Below, one piece after another: positions 11,013 through 20,237 of a DNA stretch of 28,655 nt. This DNA is from Sperchopsis tessellata (Eukaryota; Arthropoda; Insecta; Coleoptera; Hydrophilidae). Under the pieces are notes generated by a model, which saw only the letters and a program-made list of their open reading frames with translations, did no database searches and was not told where the DNA came from. The stretch covers positions 1 to 28,655 of the forward strand of contig JAWQRN010000533.1 of assembly GCA_033557685.1 (NCBI GenBank). Direction: 5' to 3'. A program made the translations under genes and the position numbers. Within the stretch, counting starts at the first letter, position 1; each line of letters opens with the position of its first letter.

Positions 11013-12678
11013 TAACTACTATGAAATTTGTCCAAACTGGATGTTTGAAAATAGAAATTTTAATTAAACTTTCCCTTACAAAGAACGAAAACTTACAATT
11101 CAATTTTCAATATTAAACTAATACTTAGTGTGACTTGACATAGTGCTAAACTTTTTAAATTTATTCAGTGGTGTAAAGTGTTGTGAAAGGGGATCAAAGA
11201 AAATAAATATAAATTTTTGAAAATAATAAATATTGTTTGTCATCGTGGGAATTAACAATTTATTATTGGCTATGTTTAATTTTATTAAATACACTTTTGC
11301 AATATTTACTTAGGATGTTATATTATACTTTTGTTGGTAGGACAGCACAGTTTCTAGGGACAATAAAATTAAGTTAATAAAAAATATTAAAGTTTTTATG
11401 AGTATATGGAATAAAATAAAAAAATTATCAAAAAAAAAACAATGCAAAAATAATTTTTGAATGTAAACAATGTTTTATAAAACCAAAGAAAAATTAGGTT
11501 GCATAAAGATTCAAAAACCGGTAGTACGAAATCTTAAATTTGATTATGTTCGTAAACGTCACGGTTTTAAGCAGTTTACTTAGGTCTACAAATACGCAAA
11601 GTTATGTACACAATTACAAGATTGAATGATTTTTCAGTAAGGAATATTTTTGATTTCTAAAACATTTACAAGCTGTGTTGGGAATGGAAAGTTTAAAAAA
11701 AATAGTAATGTAGACATTGTAAAACATTATCTACAATTAATAGTAAGTAAATAAACAAATAAGTGAAAACTAAGTAACTGAAAATCTAACCAGTTCATGA
11801 TATAACTAAAACCTGCACAAATTAATTTATTTGTCGATCTGTCATGTACATTTTCATTTAAAAATATATATTCGTAATAGTTCATGTAATCGTTATGATA
11901 GATAATATGCAGTGTACACTCATTATTATAATATAGATATTTTAAGTTATAACTGTCCCTTGAAGTTAAAATTAATCATAACTTGGCCTACCTTCAATTT
12001 TTTCGATTTTTTTGCTTTATGTTGAATTTTTTAAATACTTTACGCTTCCGTTTAAAAAACATTCCTTTAAAGCACGAGAAAACTTAACCTACATATCTCA
12101 AACAAAGCAGCTCATAAATCTAATAATTTACTCGTAAATATGAAAGTTGGGGTTAAACGTGATCACAAGTTGAATATAATTGAAAAAATACGGCTGTGAA
12201 ACGACTTTTTTTCGTTTTAACAAGAAGAGAACCGAACAAAAATGTAAATATTAAGAAGATACCATATGTTTGCGAAACTTTATGTAGTTCACGTTGGACT
12301 AAGAGAGGCCCTCATGAATTGTACTTAAGAGATAGATGAAGTCGATCAACTTGCAGTTATGTACTGACATATTATAGAAAAAAATGAAATCACATAAACG
12401 ACAAAGTTATTGGAAAAATGTCTTGAGACACATCTATTGAATTCCAATTTTCCACACATTCTGATACAGATATGTAATTTCGTCTGTGTGGGATTAATAA
12501 CGGTATTTTTAATGACAATCCAATTTTTATGTCAGAATGTTCTGTAAAATTTTCAATTCAATTTCACTGTTTGCCTTTAATTTAACATATTTTCCATCTA
12601 AAAAGAACATATGTTTAATAGACCAATGTATAATTCAATAAAATGACACTAATTTTAATTACTTACAGACATAAATGC
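11013..12678. other. Non-coding AT-rich stretch
   Basis: Very AT-rich with many A and T homopolymer runs. No domain, RNA gene or repeat boundary was recognised. Confidence 0.6.
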
Positions 12679-13180
12679 TTACATAGCTGACCATTGACTG
12701 CCAGAAAATGTGTTACATATAATGCAAGCCTTTTTTAAGGTTACAAATATCATTTGCGTTTCCACATTCTCTAAACTATTAGGTATATTTTTATGAACTA
12801 TACCTTTATGAGGCGCCACAAGTTGGCTACTCAATTTATATATGGAAATATCAGGATTAGTCTCACTTGGCAGAATAATTACTAAATTAGGAGTTACATA
12901 GGCCATTTAGTATGTTTTAAAATATGAATGGATTTTCAAAATTAATTTTCGCTATTTTCGCTCCTATATTAATTTTAAGGGTCTTTGATATCGGCAATTT
13001 TGACCAAGAAGCTATGAATTGCTTCGTTGAAGTTCTACTTCCAAACCATAAAGCTGCAGTTTCAGTAATGTTTCTGTAAAAGACAAGTTTTTTGAGTGCT
13101 CTTATTTTATTCAGAGAGAAAAATATCAAGTTGCGTGTCTTGTTGTACTGACTGAGGACTACGTTAAGAAGGCTTTTCAC
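12679..13180 (-). other. Two adjacent unidentified open stretches, possible gene fragment
   Basis: On the minus strand an open stretch of 87 codons (13180-12917) is followed after 10 bases by one of 75 codons (12906-12679) in a different frame. Their composition looks more protein-like than most open frames in the window: the first contains ETAALWFGSRTSTKQF and the second LPSETNPDISIYKLSSQL. I do not recognise a family. They might be one decayed coding sequence broken by a frameshift, or two small exons; GTAAGT lies just downstream on the minus strand (about 12662-12667) and could be a splice donor. Chance is also possible, because no start context, poly-A signal or domain supports a gene. 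Confidence 0.25.
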
Positions 13181-13500
13181 TTCATTATAACAGATTGGTT
13201 CTAGATTTGAATATTTATTGTTTATTAGTAGGCAGACTTATTTCTGTGTCACAATTGATCATAAAAGGAATTTAATTTTTATAAGTTTTTTAATGCTCCT
13301 TTAAGTTGACAATTAAATACAAAAATAAAATGAATATAAATTCAAAACAACAATACACGTGTGTTTTTCCTTTCTGATTTGCATTTCACTAATATTCAAC
13401 AACTATGAATTGAAATGTAAGCAACTAAGACAGGATTTACTATTTCAATTACATTTGTACTTGCTTGTTGGTACGAATACTTTCGTGGGTGTAGTATTGT
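13181..13500. other. Non-coding stretch, nothing recognised
   Basis: A short AT-rich interval between the unidentified open stretches and the compound microsatellite, with no supported feature. Confidence 0.55.
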
Positions 13501-13526
13501 GAAGATGATTTTTGAAATTCATCTTC
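13501..13526. repeat. Short inverted repeat beside the microsatellite
   Basis: GAAGATGA at 13501-13508 pairs perfectly with TCATCTTC at 13519-13526, and inner TTT/AAA pairing extends the stem. It directly abuts the compound microsatellite. No transcript or element is implied. Confidence 0.7.
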
Positions 13527-13527
13527 T

Positions 13528-13529
<2 letters not shown>

Positions 13530-13588
<59 letters not shown>

Positions 13589-13610
13589 GTGTGTGTGGGT
13601 GTGTGTGTGT
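13530..13610. repeat. Compound (AT)n(TG)n microsatellite
   Basis: About 55 bases of pure AT dinucleotide pass directly into about 25 bases of TG dinucleotide with one GGG interruption. This is a typical animal compound microsatellite, likely to vary in length between individuals. Confidence 0.97.
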
Positions 13611-16351
13611 CATTGGAAATCATTGATTTTTAACAGTTCAGTATTAGGAACTAATTAGAATTTGGTATATATATCTAGACAAGAAGTGGCATTTTTTTTA
13701 GTCTAGTTAATTTTTATAAGTTAATAGTAGCGTAAACTACTAATAACTACTTAACATATAACAAAAGAAGTATACAAATTAAAGGAAAATATATTGTATA
13801 TTACAAAAGCAATTAATGCATAATTACTTTAAATCTTAATGGCCAGTGGCCAATTTATTGTAAACGCTAAGGTAATGTTTCAATGTATCTTATGGAATCT
13901 ATGTATTAATGCTTTATGTGTGAAATATAGATATTAAAAGCTATAAAAATATATTACCTCTAATCTAACATTAGTATGCATCTACCTTAGTTTCGCCGTA
14001 ATTGTAACGGTATTCACGAACATTGTAATAAATTCTTTGTACAAGATAACTCGAAATAAATTTTAAATACTAGTCTATCTTGGTATTCAGAAGATACATA
14101 TTGCATGTTACAAGTCTATTTCCGTAGAACCAATACATAATTGAATAACTACATTATTTATAAAACGTATTTTTATGAATCTTGTATGTGTTATTCATGT
14201 GGGATTGCGCTAGAACAATTAAATAACTAGACTATGGGAATAATTTCGTAACAGTTCATTTGATGGCACATTTACAACTTCCTCTAATTATAAATTACTC
14301 TGTTGGTGGACCTTATTCAAATTTATCTGTACTAACTAAGTAGCGGTTTATCGTTAAATTAGTATAAATTGTCATAAGGCTATTAATAAAATATCATTGA
14401 AAACCCCTACAAATCTTTCAAATTAAAGAAATTACAACTTATATAAGCGGTTTTCTAAATATACTGCTTGAATTTTTACGAGAACCTACAATACACGTTT
14501 TTACTGTCGGCTTGTCAAAATAATTCAAGTTACGTAACATAAATATTAATTAACGATTGTTACAAAATGTCATTAGTAAATTTTATCCTTGCATTGCTTA
14601 TCACTTTATTTTATAGAGCAAATAATGTTCTAACTATTATCATTTCTATCACGAGATTTTTGTGAATATACTCGTTCTTGTCCTTTTAAATAAAAATAAT
14701 GTGTTATGAAATGATGTCCGTAAGCCTGCATGTTTGTTGGCTTTTATGACCTGCGCACAAAATATTCGAGCTATATTCATACACTAGTGAATTTTTGATA
14801 AAAAGCTGGCACTCTTTCGGATATTGATGATGAAGTAATTATAGCGATTATAAACTTAATCCACGGTACTATATGTAATATAAATACATCTTAAGTATGT
14901 GTTGGAAACCCAGAAATATATTTAGAAATACTCAGGAAACTAATTATCACTGAAAGATGATTCAATGTAAAGTGTCTGGACAAAATTAACAAAAACCTAC
15001 AAAGGGCCAGCCCTTTAAACGAAAACCATAACTACACCATCTATAAATATGCAATATTAAATATAATAAATAGTTAATATCAATAATAAATACTAGTTAA
15101 AATTAAACTTTTTAGTATTAAACAACAAAATGAAAATGAAATACGCAATTTTATTAATTAAGAGATAAAAAACTTTTATAATACTCGTAACATTCGTAAA
15201 ATATAAACCATTAAGATAAAACATGGTAACCAGACAAATAAATTCGTTTACAGGCGTAATGAAAATTAAATAAAATGTCCCAGTTAAGTGGTATATGCAA
15301 ATTTAATAACATTGTTTTAGTCAAATTAAATATAGAGACAGAATAAAATTATCTGGTGAATTAAAAGAATAGAATGCGTAAATAGCTCACCAAATTCGCC
15401 AATCAGTTCTAAAACTTTCAAACAATGGCAGATTCACTTTATTTTATATAATATTTAGTTAAGATCTCTAAGATTTTGTCTTACTGAAACGTTTTCCATC
15501 AACCCCTATTCCTTTTCCCGGTCTCAACGGATATTTCATAGATAACCAATGGGCCATCTATCCTTGTTTATCACATAAAGTTCAAAACTCTGATTTCCCA
15601 ACGTATGTCCTTATATACCGTATGGGTACCTAATCAAAACTAGTCTTCGACGGCCTCAAATGTGATGCTTATTTATAGGTTTATTCCATCCGCTTAGAAC
15701 AAAGCGATGTAAATAGTAGTGCCAAGATGAAAAATTTCTTTAATATCGTAGTATGCGTTACTGTTTGAGTTTAGTGCTGATATTTAAAATACCGAATATA
15801 ATGAAGGTTCAAACACGCCACACAATCTAATTACAATTATGATTTAAATATATAGGAAATATTAAATGTCAATTAAATAATTAGTTCTGTCACAATACCA
15901 TGTGCAGATGTACCCCAGGCTATTATACCGTATGCCTTTAAGGTTTGGAACATTGCATAGTAGGTTTTTTCACAGTATTTTACTTACATGACAGATATTT
16001 AAATTCGTAAATAAATAATGCACTGTAAACTTTTCGCGATATGTTTTGCTCACATCAAGACTAGATCTCATATTACATTGTAACTTAAATATACTTGGAA
16101 GTTGGACTAGAATTATGCTACGCAATATAAACTTAATTGTTTTGCAACTAAAAGTTGTGAGCATTAATATGATCGAGTTTGAATATAAAAAGTTAATTGA
16201 CAGGGAATTTATGTTGTATATATTTAGAGGGAATGCTAAGTGTATCCAATTTATAAATTAGTAATACCTTCTCAATCTGATTATCTGTTGTTGTGGAGTT
16301 GTGGATTGCATTATTGTAATTAATTTATTTCTGTATATACATTAATGCAGC
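13611..16351. other. Long non-coding stretch, no gene seen
   Basis: Nothing recognisable on either strand over 2.7 kb. Overlapping open frames near 15970-16261 on both strands are short, AT-rich and without motifs. Confidence 0.55.
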
Positions 16352-16624
16352 CATTTAGCTAGCTTAGTGGCTAAGTACTTGACTTCTTATCGTGGGGTCT
16401 CGGGTTCGAGACTCAGAGACGGTCGATTTTTGTGATTAGGGAAAAGTCTTTGTGGTGCTTCCGGGAGAGACGTAAAAGTGTGGGTCCCCTGTATTGTACG
16501 TAACTGAAGACCACGTGCACGTTAAAGATCGCAATTCCAGTTGAGACACTGGATGTGGCAAAATTCTGTCGGTAATTGGCCATAGCAGCGGAAATAGGCC
16601 GACGTTAAATAAACAAACAAACAC
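16352..16624 (+). mobile_element. tRNA-derived SINE, copy 2 (better preserved)
   Basis: The 5' part is tRNA-like: an A box TAGCTTAGTGG at 16360-16370 and a B box GGTTCGAGACT at 16403-16413, the internal promoter of RNA polymerase III. The B box lies inside a perfect GTCTCG/CGAGAC stem. A body of about 190 bases follows, shared with copy 1 at 3.7 kb, and the element ends in ACGTTAAATAAACAAACAAAC-type A-rich units near 16622. It has no coding capacity, and the minus-strand open frame across it is incidental. I do not assign it to a named SINE family; the conserved body in two copies is what supports the call. Confidence 0.88.
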
Positions 16625-17113
16625 CAACAATATACGTTAATGCACAGTTAAAATAGTGATTATATGTACGTATATTTTTTTTAAAAACCATGTCTATTAC
16701 AGTTTAAACTAAAACCTTCGATTTTATAAACTTTGATTAGGTGTAAAATTTAAGTAATAAGCAAGTAATAAAAATTTCTGCACTTCTCTAAGTATACAGT
16801 AACTTTTAATGGTTTTATTAAAATATAAATAAATTTACATGGGAATACTTATGACGTACTTTGTGCGAGCGTCACCAAAAGTATGAAAACTTGAATGGTA
16901 ATGAGTCTTATATCTGAACACATATCTTCTATTTGCATAAGTAAACATTATTCGTAACAGGTAATACATTTTTAATGTTTTATACATTTCTCAGTTGCTT
17001 TGTTATGGCCAATCACCAACGGCAGGGATTAGGTCCCGAAATCGAGATGCCACGCTTAGTAGCCTTATACTTAGCTAAAGAGTTCTAGCCAAGAAATAAA
17101 TATATTTCCTGAC
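16625..17113. other. Non-coding stretch before the structured region
   Basis: AT-rich up to about 16980, then a GC-richer phase (16990-17080) that may be the start of the ribozyme-bearing element debris that follows. No motif fixes the boundary. Confidence 0.4.
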
Positions 17114-17248
17114 TAGCACTTCTGAGAGCTACATGTTATTATATTCTTAGCACTTTTTAGAGCTGATCGGCATCTACATCTATCAGTTTTCAGAACTGCA
17201 TGGCAATTTATAATTAGCACTTTTAGGAGCTACATGTCGTGACAATGT
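17114..17248 (+). repeat. Four-unit tandem repeat, period 33-34 bp
   Basis: Units begin at 17114, 17148, 17181 and 17215. Each starts with a variant of TAGCACTTTTAGAGCTACATG followed by a less conserved AT-rich part. The third unit is the most diverged. Spacing is 34, 33 and 34 bases. Such short tandem arrays can occur inside retroelement non-coding regions. Its position just upstream of the first hammerhead motif suggests it belongs to the same element. Confidence 0.7.
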
Positions 17249-17273
17249 CCACTGCAATTGTGGACGAAACGAC
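17236..17273 (+). ncRNA. Nested hairpin with hammerhead-like internal loop, probably decayed
   Basis: GTCCAC/GTGGAC (17247-17252, 17260-17265) form a stem capped by TGCAATT. It is enclosed by a GTCGT/ACGAC stem (17236-17240, 17269-17273). The internal loop is GACAAT on one side and GAA on the other. This resembles the junction of a hammerhead: TGACAA for TGANGA, then stem II, then GAAAC. C3 and G8 are changed, however, and no stem III can be drawn. It is best read as a degenerate copy or a chance structure. Confidence 0.35.
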
Positions 17274-17400
17274 GGCAAACACAAAAGCCTACTCACGGTT
17301 ATCTCCATGAAAACCTGAAGATATTTATTGTGACCGTGGAAGTCTACGCACTGACTTAATCAAATTATTATTTATTGATTTAATTGTGTTTACTACTAGT

Positions 17401-17444
17401 TTGTCCTGAGGATGAGGCCTGATGCCTCGAAACCGGTAGACAAG
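17401..17444 (+). ncRNA. Hammerhead ribozyme-like motif 1 (minimal type I)
   Basis: All parts of a hammerhead are present in order: stem I TTGTC (17401-17405); core CTGAGGA (17406-17412), fitting CUGANGA; one extra T; stem II GAGGC-CTGAT-GCCTC (17414-17428); GAA (17429-17431); stem III ACC/GGT with no loop (17432-17437); the H17 position A (17438); and stem I GACAA (17439-17443). Stem I is five perfect pairs and stem II five. A loopless three-pair stem III is typical of the minimal type I hammerheads known from Penelope-like elements, which work as dimers; ACCGGT is self-complementary as that needs. The predicted cut follows 17438. The extra T between A9 and stem II departs from the strict core and may lower or abolish activity. 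Confidence 0.7.
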
Positions 17445-17592
17445 CAAATTTATTGTTAAATAATTTATAGATAATTGGTGTTTTTTCCGGATTTTTTCCC
17501 CTTTTATGTGTAATATGGAACACTTCTTCTACTCATAAATATATTCGTTAAATATTCATTGGTTTTGCTGATAATAACTTCAATACTAATAT

Positions 17593-17610
17593 CCGTTATT
17601 AATATAACGG
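17593..17610. repeat. Perfect short hairpin CCGTTAT/ATAACGG
   Basis: Seven perfect pairs enclose TAAT, immediately upstream of the 67-bp palindrome. The sequence TATTAATATAA in it recurs at 17929-17939 after hammerhead motif 2, so it is part of a repeated element segment. Confidence 0.75.
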
Positions 17611-17614
17611 GGAT

Positions 17615-17681
17615 GTAAATTCTTCCGTAGCCGCTAAATGAAATGTAATACATTTAATTTAGCGACTACGGAAGAATTTAC
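17615..17681. repeat. 67-bp near-perfect palindrome
   Basis: Symmetric about position 17648, with 31 of 33 arm positions complementary and only the central base unpaired. The arms begin GTAAATTCTTCCGTAG on the left and end CTACGGAAGAATTTAC on the right. The two mismatch pairs are at 17631/17665 and 17640/17656. The left arm also resembles 17944-17970, so the palindrome looks like two ends of one repeated segment joined head to head. A hairpin of this quality in non-coding DNA suggests a recent inverted duplication or selection on structure. Confidence 0.9.
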
Positions 17682-17692
17682 TTTCGTAAATA

Positions 17693-17710
17693 CACGAACG
17701 GTACTTCGTG
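17693..17710. repeat. Short hairpin CACGAA/TTCGTG
   Basis: Six perfect pairs with the loop CGGTAC, 11 bases after the palindrome. It could be chance by itself and is listed because it belongs to a cluster of stems. Confidence 0.6.
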
Positions 17711-17852
17711 AAAATAATAACGTTGTTTTAATTTGCCTATTTCAACTTTGGAATTAGTACACAAGTATTTAATAACTTCGTTACCTGCCTACCGCTGAAT
17801 CTAAGATCAAATGAGCGCTGAGTAGGTTGCACGGTACAGTTTTTCAAAGAAT

Positions 17853-17919
17853 GCGGGTTGCAGATTCACTGATGAAGCGGTGGTATTCCGCGAAACGTAT
17901 GTATGGATCAATCGACCGC
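17853..17919 (+). ncRNA. Hammerhead ribozyme-like motif 2
   Basis: Stem I is GATTCA (17863-17868) with TGGATC (17904-17909): six pairs including one wobble, supported further out by GCGG (17853-17856) with CCGC (17916-17919). The core is CTGATGA (17869-17875), followed by one extra A (17876). Stem II is GCGG-TGGTATT-CCGC (17877-17891). Then come GAA (17892-17894), stem III ACG-TA-TGT (17895-17902, the last pair a wobble) and A at H17 (17903), after which cleavage is predicted. The extra base between A9 and stem II is at the same place as in motif 1. The loop TGGTATT is identical to that of the minus-strand motif at 26.6 kb. Activity is unproven. Confidence 0.7.
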
Positions 17920-17923
17920 GGTT

Positions 17924-17975
17924 CTGCTATTAATATAATGACAGATGTAAATCTTTTAATTTCGTAGTCCGCAAT
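17924..17975 (+). repeat. Direct repeat of the 17594-17640 segment
   Basis: CTATTAATATAATGACAGATGTAAAT is followed by a TTTCGTAGTCCGC block. It matches the order TTATTAATATAACGGGGATGTAAAT then TTCCGTAGCCGC at 17597-17635, with a small insertion. The repeat is about 330 bases apart and the second copy directly follows hammerhead motif 2. This is the kind of tandem partial repeat left by Penelope-like elements, but no reverse transcriptase is present here to confirm that. Confidence 0.65.
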
Positions 17976-19590
17976 ATATGTGCCAGGGAGATAAACCATT
18001 TCCAATTTTCAACATAAAACGAGGATAATTATTTTTTTATTATTTTAATGCATAAATGGATGTTAACTATAATAGAGGAATTTGCGAATGACTCTAATTA
18101 GTATAAACACATAATTAGGTAATGACATGTCAGAGAGTATTGTACGTTGTATCATCAACCCGACTAAGTAGTCATTCTAAATTAATTCTCTTGTTTCAGC
18201 CATGCAAATCGAAATTAGGCATTGTGTGTACGAATTTTTCACTTGACTTTGTGAAAATATCAACGGCAACAACACTGGAAAGCCATGTTCAATTTTAATT
18301 AATACCTAAAGTGCTCTTTCGTGAGGTTATTTACCTGTTTAAACAAGCAGTGATAGTAATCAACCTCTGAGTGTGTGTAAACTTGCACCTTAATGGATTT
18401 CGGAATAAAGAAAGACGCATGGTATCTATTCATTTATACATCAACTTTAATTTAAATAAAATTAAAAAACAATATTTTAATTATTTTCGTTTCAATGTTT
18501 TGATCGTAAATAATTTAAACTAAGTTATGAAATCTATGCCCAGAAAATAGAAATGAAATTTGCAAATTGTTTTGTATGTGCGATTCTTGTATCTTAACAC
18601 TGTTCTATGCTATTAAATACAAACATATAAATAATTTATAATTATTTGGGGTACTATGGTAGATCTGTTTGTGTGGAAATATTCATTTTAGGATTATTTA
18701 AAACCAAAAACATTGTGTTTAAAATGATGTTTGTTTAGTTTAGTTAATTTATTGTTCATCAAGGAATTTAAGAACACGAAGATGTTTCACGTCTCCTACT
18801 ACTACAGCTAATATGTACAGTTAATGTTACTAATATTAAATCATCTTGCTGATCTTCGTTATGTTAATATATAGTAATATAGTTAATATTCTGTATAACA
18901 ACGTATAGTCAATGTATATTATCGGTTAGGTCTTTTAGAAAAGATTATGGTTTCCTTTCGTAAAAGTTGTGAAAAGTGACAAATTTTAGATCCTATATAG
19001 CCAGAAACACCTTTCCTATATTTAAGAACTTTGGATGTTTATTATATTTTATTTATTACATAGTGCATTTTCTGCTCTTACCGTTTAATTGTAATTTTCA
19101 TATTTTTATCGAACATTTCACTCAGAATTACATTTCAAATAAACTTATAATTATGATATGTCATCTTAAATTTCAGGCTATAAAGAGGAAAGTTATCACA
19201 TCAGCTTTTAAAACTAATTGTGCAATTTCATTAAATTTTGAATAAAATCGTAAATCAGTCGGAAGTACGGCTTTTTGTCGGTCTGCCTATGTTACTCGCG
19301 GTATGAAGACGAACATTTATATATAAGTTTTTAGCATTAATTGTATGATTTCACAGAATTTTGTTTGCGGGTTTCCATATTTATATTGTTTTTAGTCTTA
19401 AATGGCGTTGGTATTTTTATTTTTATGTTTACGTTTCATTAAAATCCTTGGAACTTGTTAACATCGCAAGTTTGATGTTAGGTTGTTATGGTTAACGTTT
19501 CATTTTAACGCAATGTTCATTTACAGGTAAACTGTTTTCCCGTTTTTTTGTATTTTATCTTGTTGTGTCCTAGTTGCTCCTCTGTTCTTA
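17976..19590. other. Non-coding stretch, no gene seen
   Basis: AT-rich sequence without recognised domain or repeat. An 89-codon open frame at 18976-19245 is low-complexity and lacks motifs. Confidence 0.55.
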
Positions 19591-19594
19591 TTGT

Positions 19595-19627
19595 ATATCC
19601 TCGATGTAGTTCGAAACGTTGGTGTAT
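19595..19627 (+). ncRNA. Possible degraded hammerhead-like motif
   Basis: ATATCC (19595-19600) pairs with GGTGTAT (19621-19627) if one T is bulged, and it encloses GAAACGTT (19613-19620), which could supply GAA plus a minimal AC/GT stem III. The expected CTGANGA core is replaced by TCGATG and stem II cannot be drawn. It may be a fossil of the same family, or chance. Confidence 0.2.
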
Positions 19628-19731
19628 GTAAAAAAGAAGTTATAATAGAATAATTATCACCTACATTCTGCCTTTTATATTGACTGTACCACCCCGATAA
19701 CTTGAGAAAAAATTACATCCGTGCTCTCAAC

Positions 19732-19732
<1 letters not shown>

Positions 19733-19788
<56 letters not shown>
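19733..19788. repeat. (AT)n microsatellite
   Basis: About 55 bases of uninterrupted AT dinucleotide. Confidence 0.97.
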
Positions 19789-19792
<4 letters not shown>

Positions 19793-20156
19793 TCTAGATG
19801 AAAATGCTAATTAGAGCGGCAAAGGAAAATAATTGTTATTATATTTCCTATCGTTGTTTAGTTCTATTCATATTTCAGTGAGATCACCAAAGATTTCCTA
19901 ATGGATAAAATATGTAATTTAAATGTAGAAAATAGCTTTCATTTATGTTAAATAAAACAGTCCTCTAATCTATAGGAAAGAAGTGGAAACCATGTAGAGA
20001 CTTTGAAGAATGAGGACCTTTTTCAATAGTTTCGGAAAAATGTTTGTACTTGTATTTTCTAATTTTCAGTAAATTTCAGTGTCCCCCACATATTTATAGT
20101 AGATATTAGCTAGACAGTATCATTTTATAAATTTGAGAAATATAAATATATCATAA
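19789..20156. other. Non-coding stretch, nothing recognised
   Basis: Short AT-rich interval between an (AT)n tract and a tRNA-like segment, with no feature I can support. Confidence 0.55.
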
Positions 20157-20237
20157 GCGGCGTAGTTGTAATATGGATAAAAACACGGGCACTACTTCCA
20201 TACGATGCGGCACCGTCACAGGTTCGAATCTCGGTGC
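20157..20237 (+). mobile_element. tRNA-like head of a second SINE type, fragment
   Basis: An exact B box GGTTCGAATCT lies at 20221-20231 inside a GCACCG/CGGTGC stem (20210-20215, 20232-20237). An A-box-like TAGTTGTAATATGG lies 45 bases upstream at 20163-20176. The spacing fits a pol III internal promoter. The full cloverleaf cannot be drawn, so it is not a working tRNA gene. The sequence after the B box does not match the SINE pair at 3.7 and 16.4 kb, so this would be another family; its 3' end may lie near 20345 but is not marked by any clear tail. Confidence 0.45.

Noticed and set aside
15480..15500. CTGAAACGTT as a hammerhead trace
   Set aside because: GAAAC occurs alone, without core or pairing arms on either side.
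16436..16630. 64-codon open frame on the minus strand
   Set aside because: It is antisense to the SINE body and has no motif.
17294..17338. CTGAAGA inside a CACGGT/ACCGTG hairpin as another hammerhead
   Set aside because: There is no stem II followed by GAAA after CTGAAGA, so the core cannot be completed.
20163..20237. Functional tRNA gene
   Set aside because: Only the B box and one stem are good; acceptor and anticodon arms cannot be paired and no T-run terminator follows closely.
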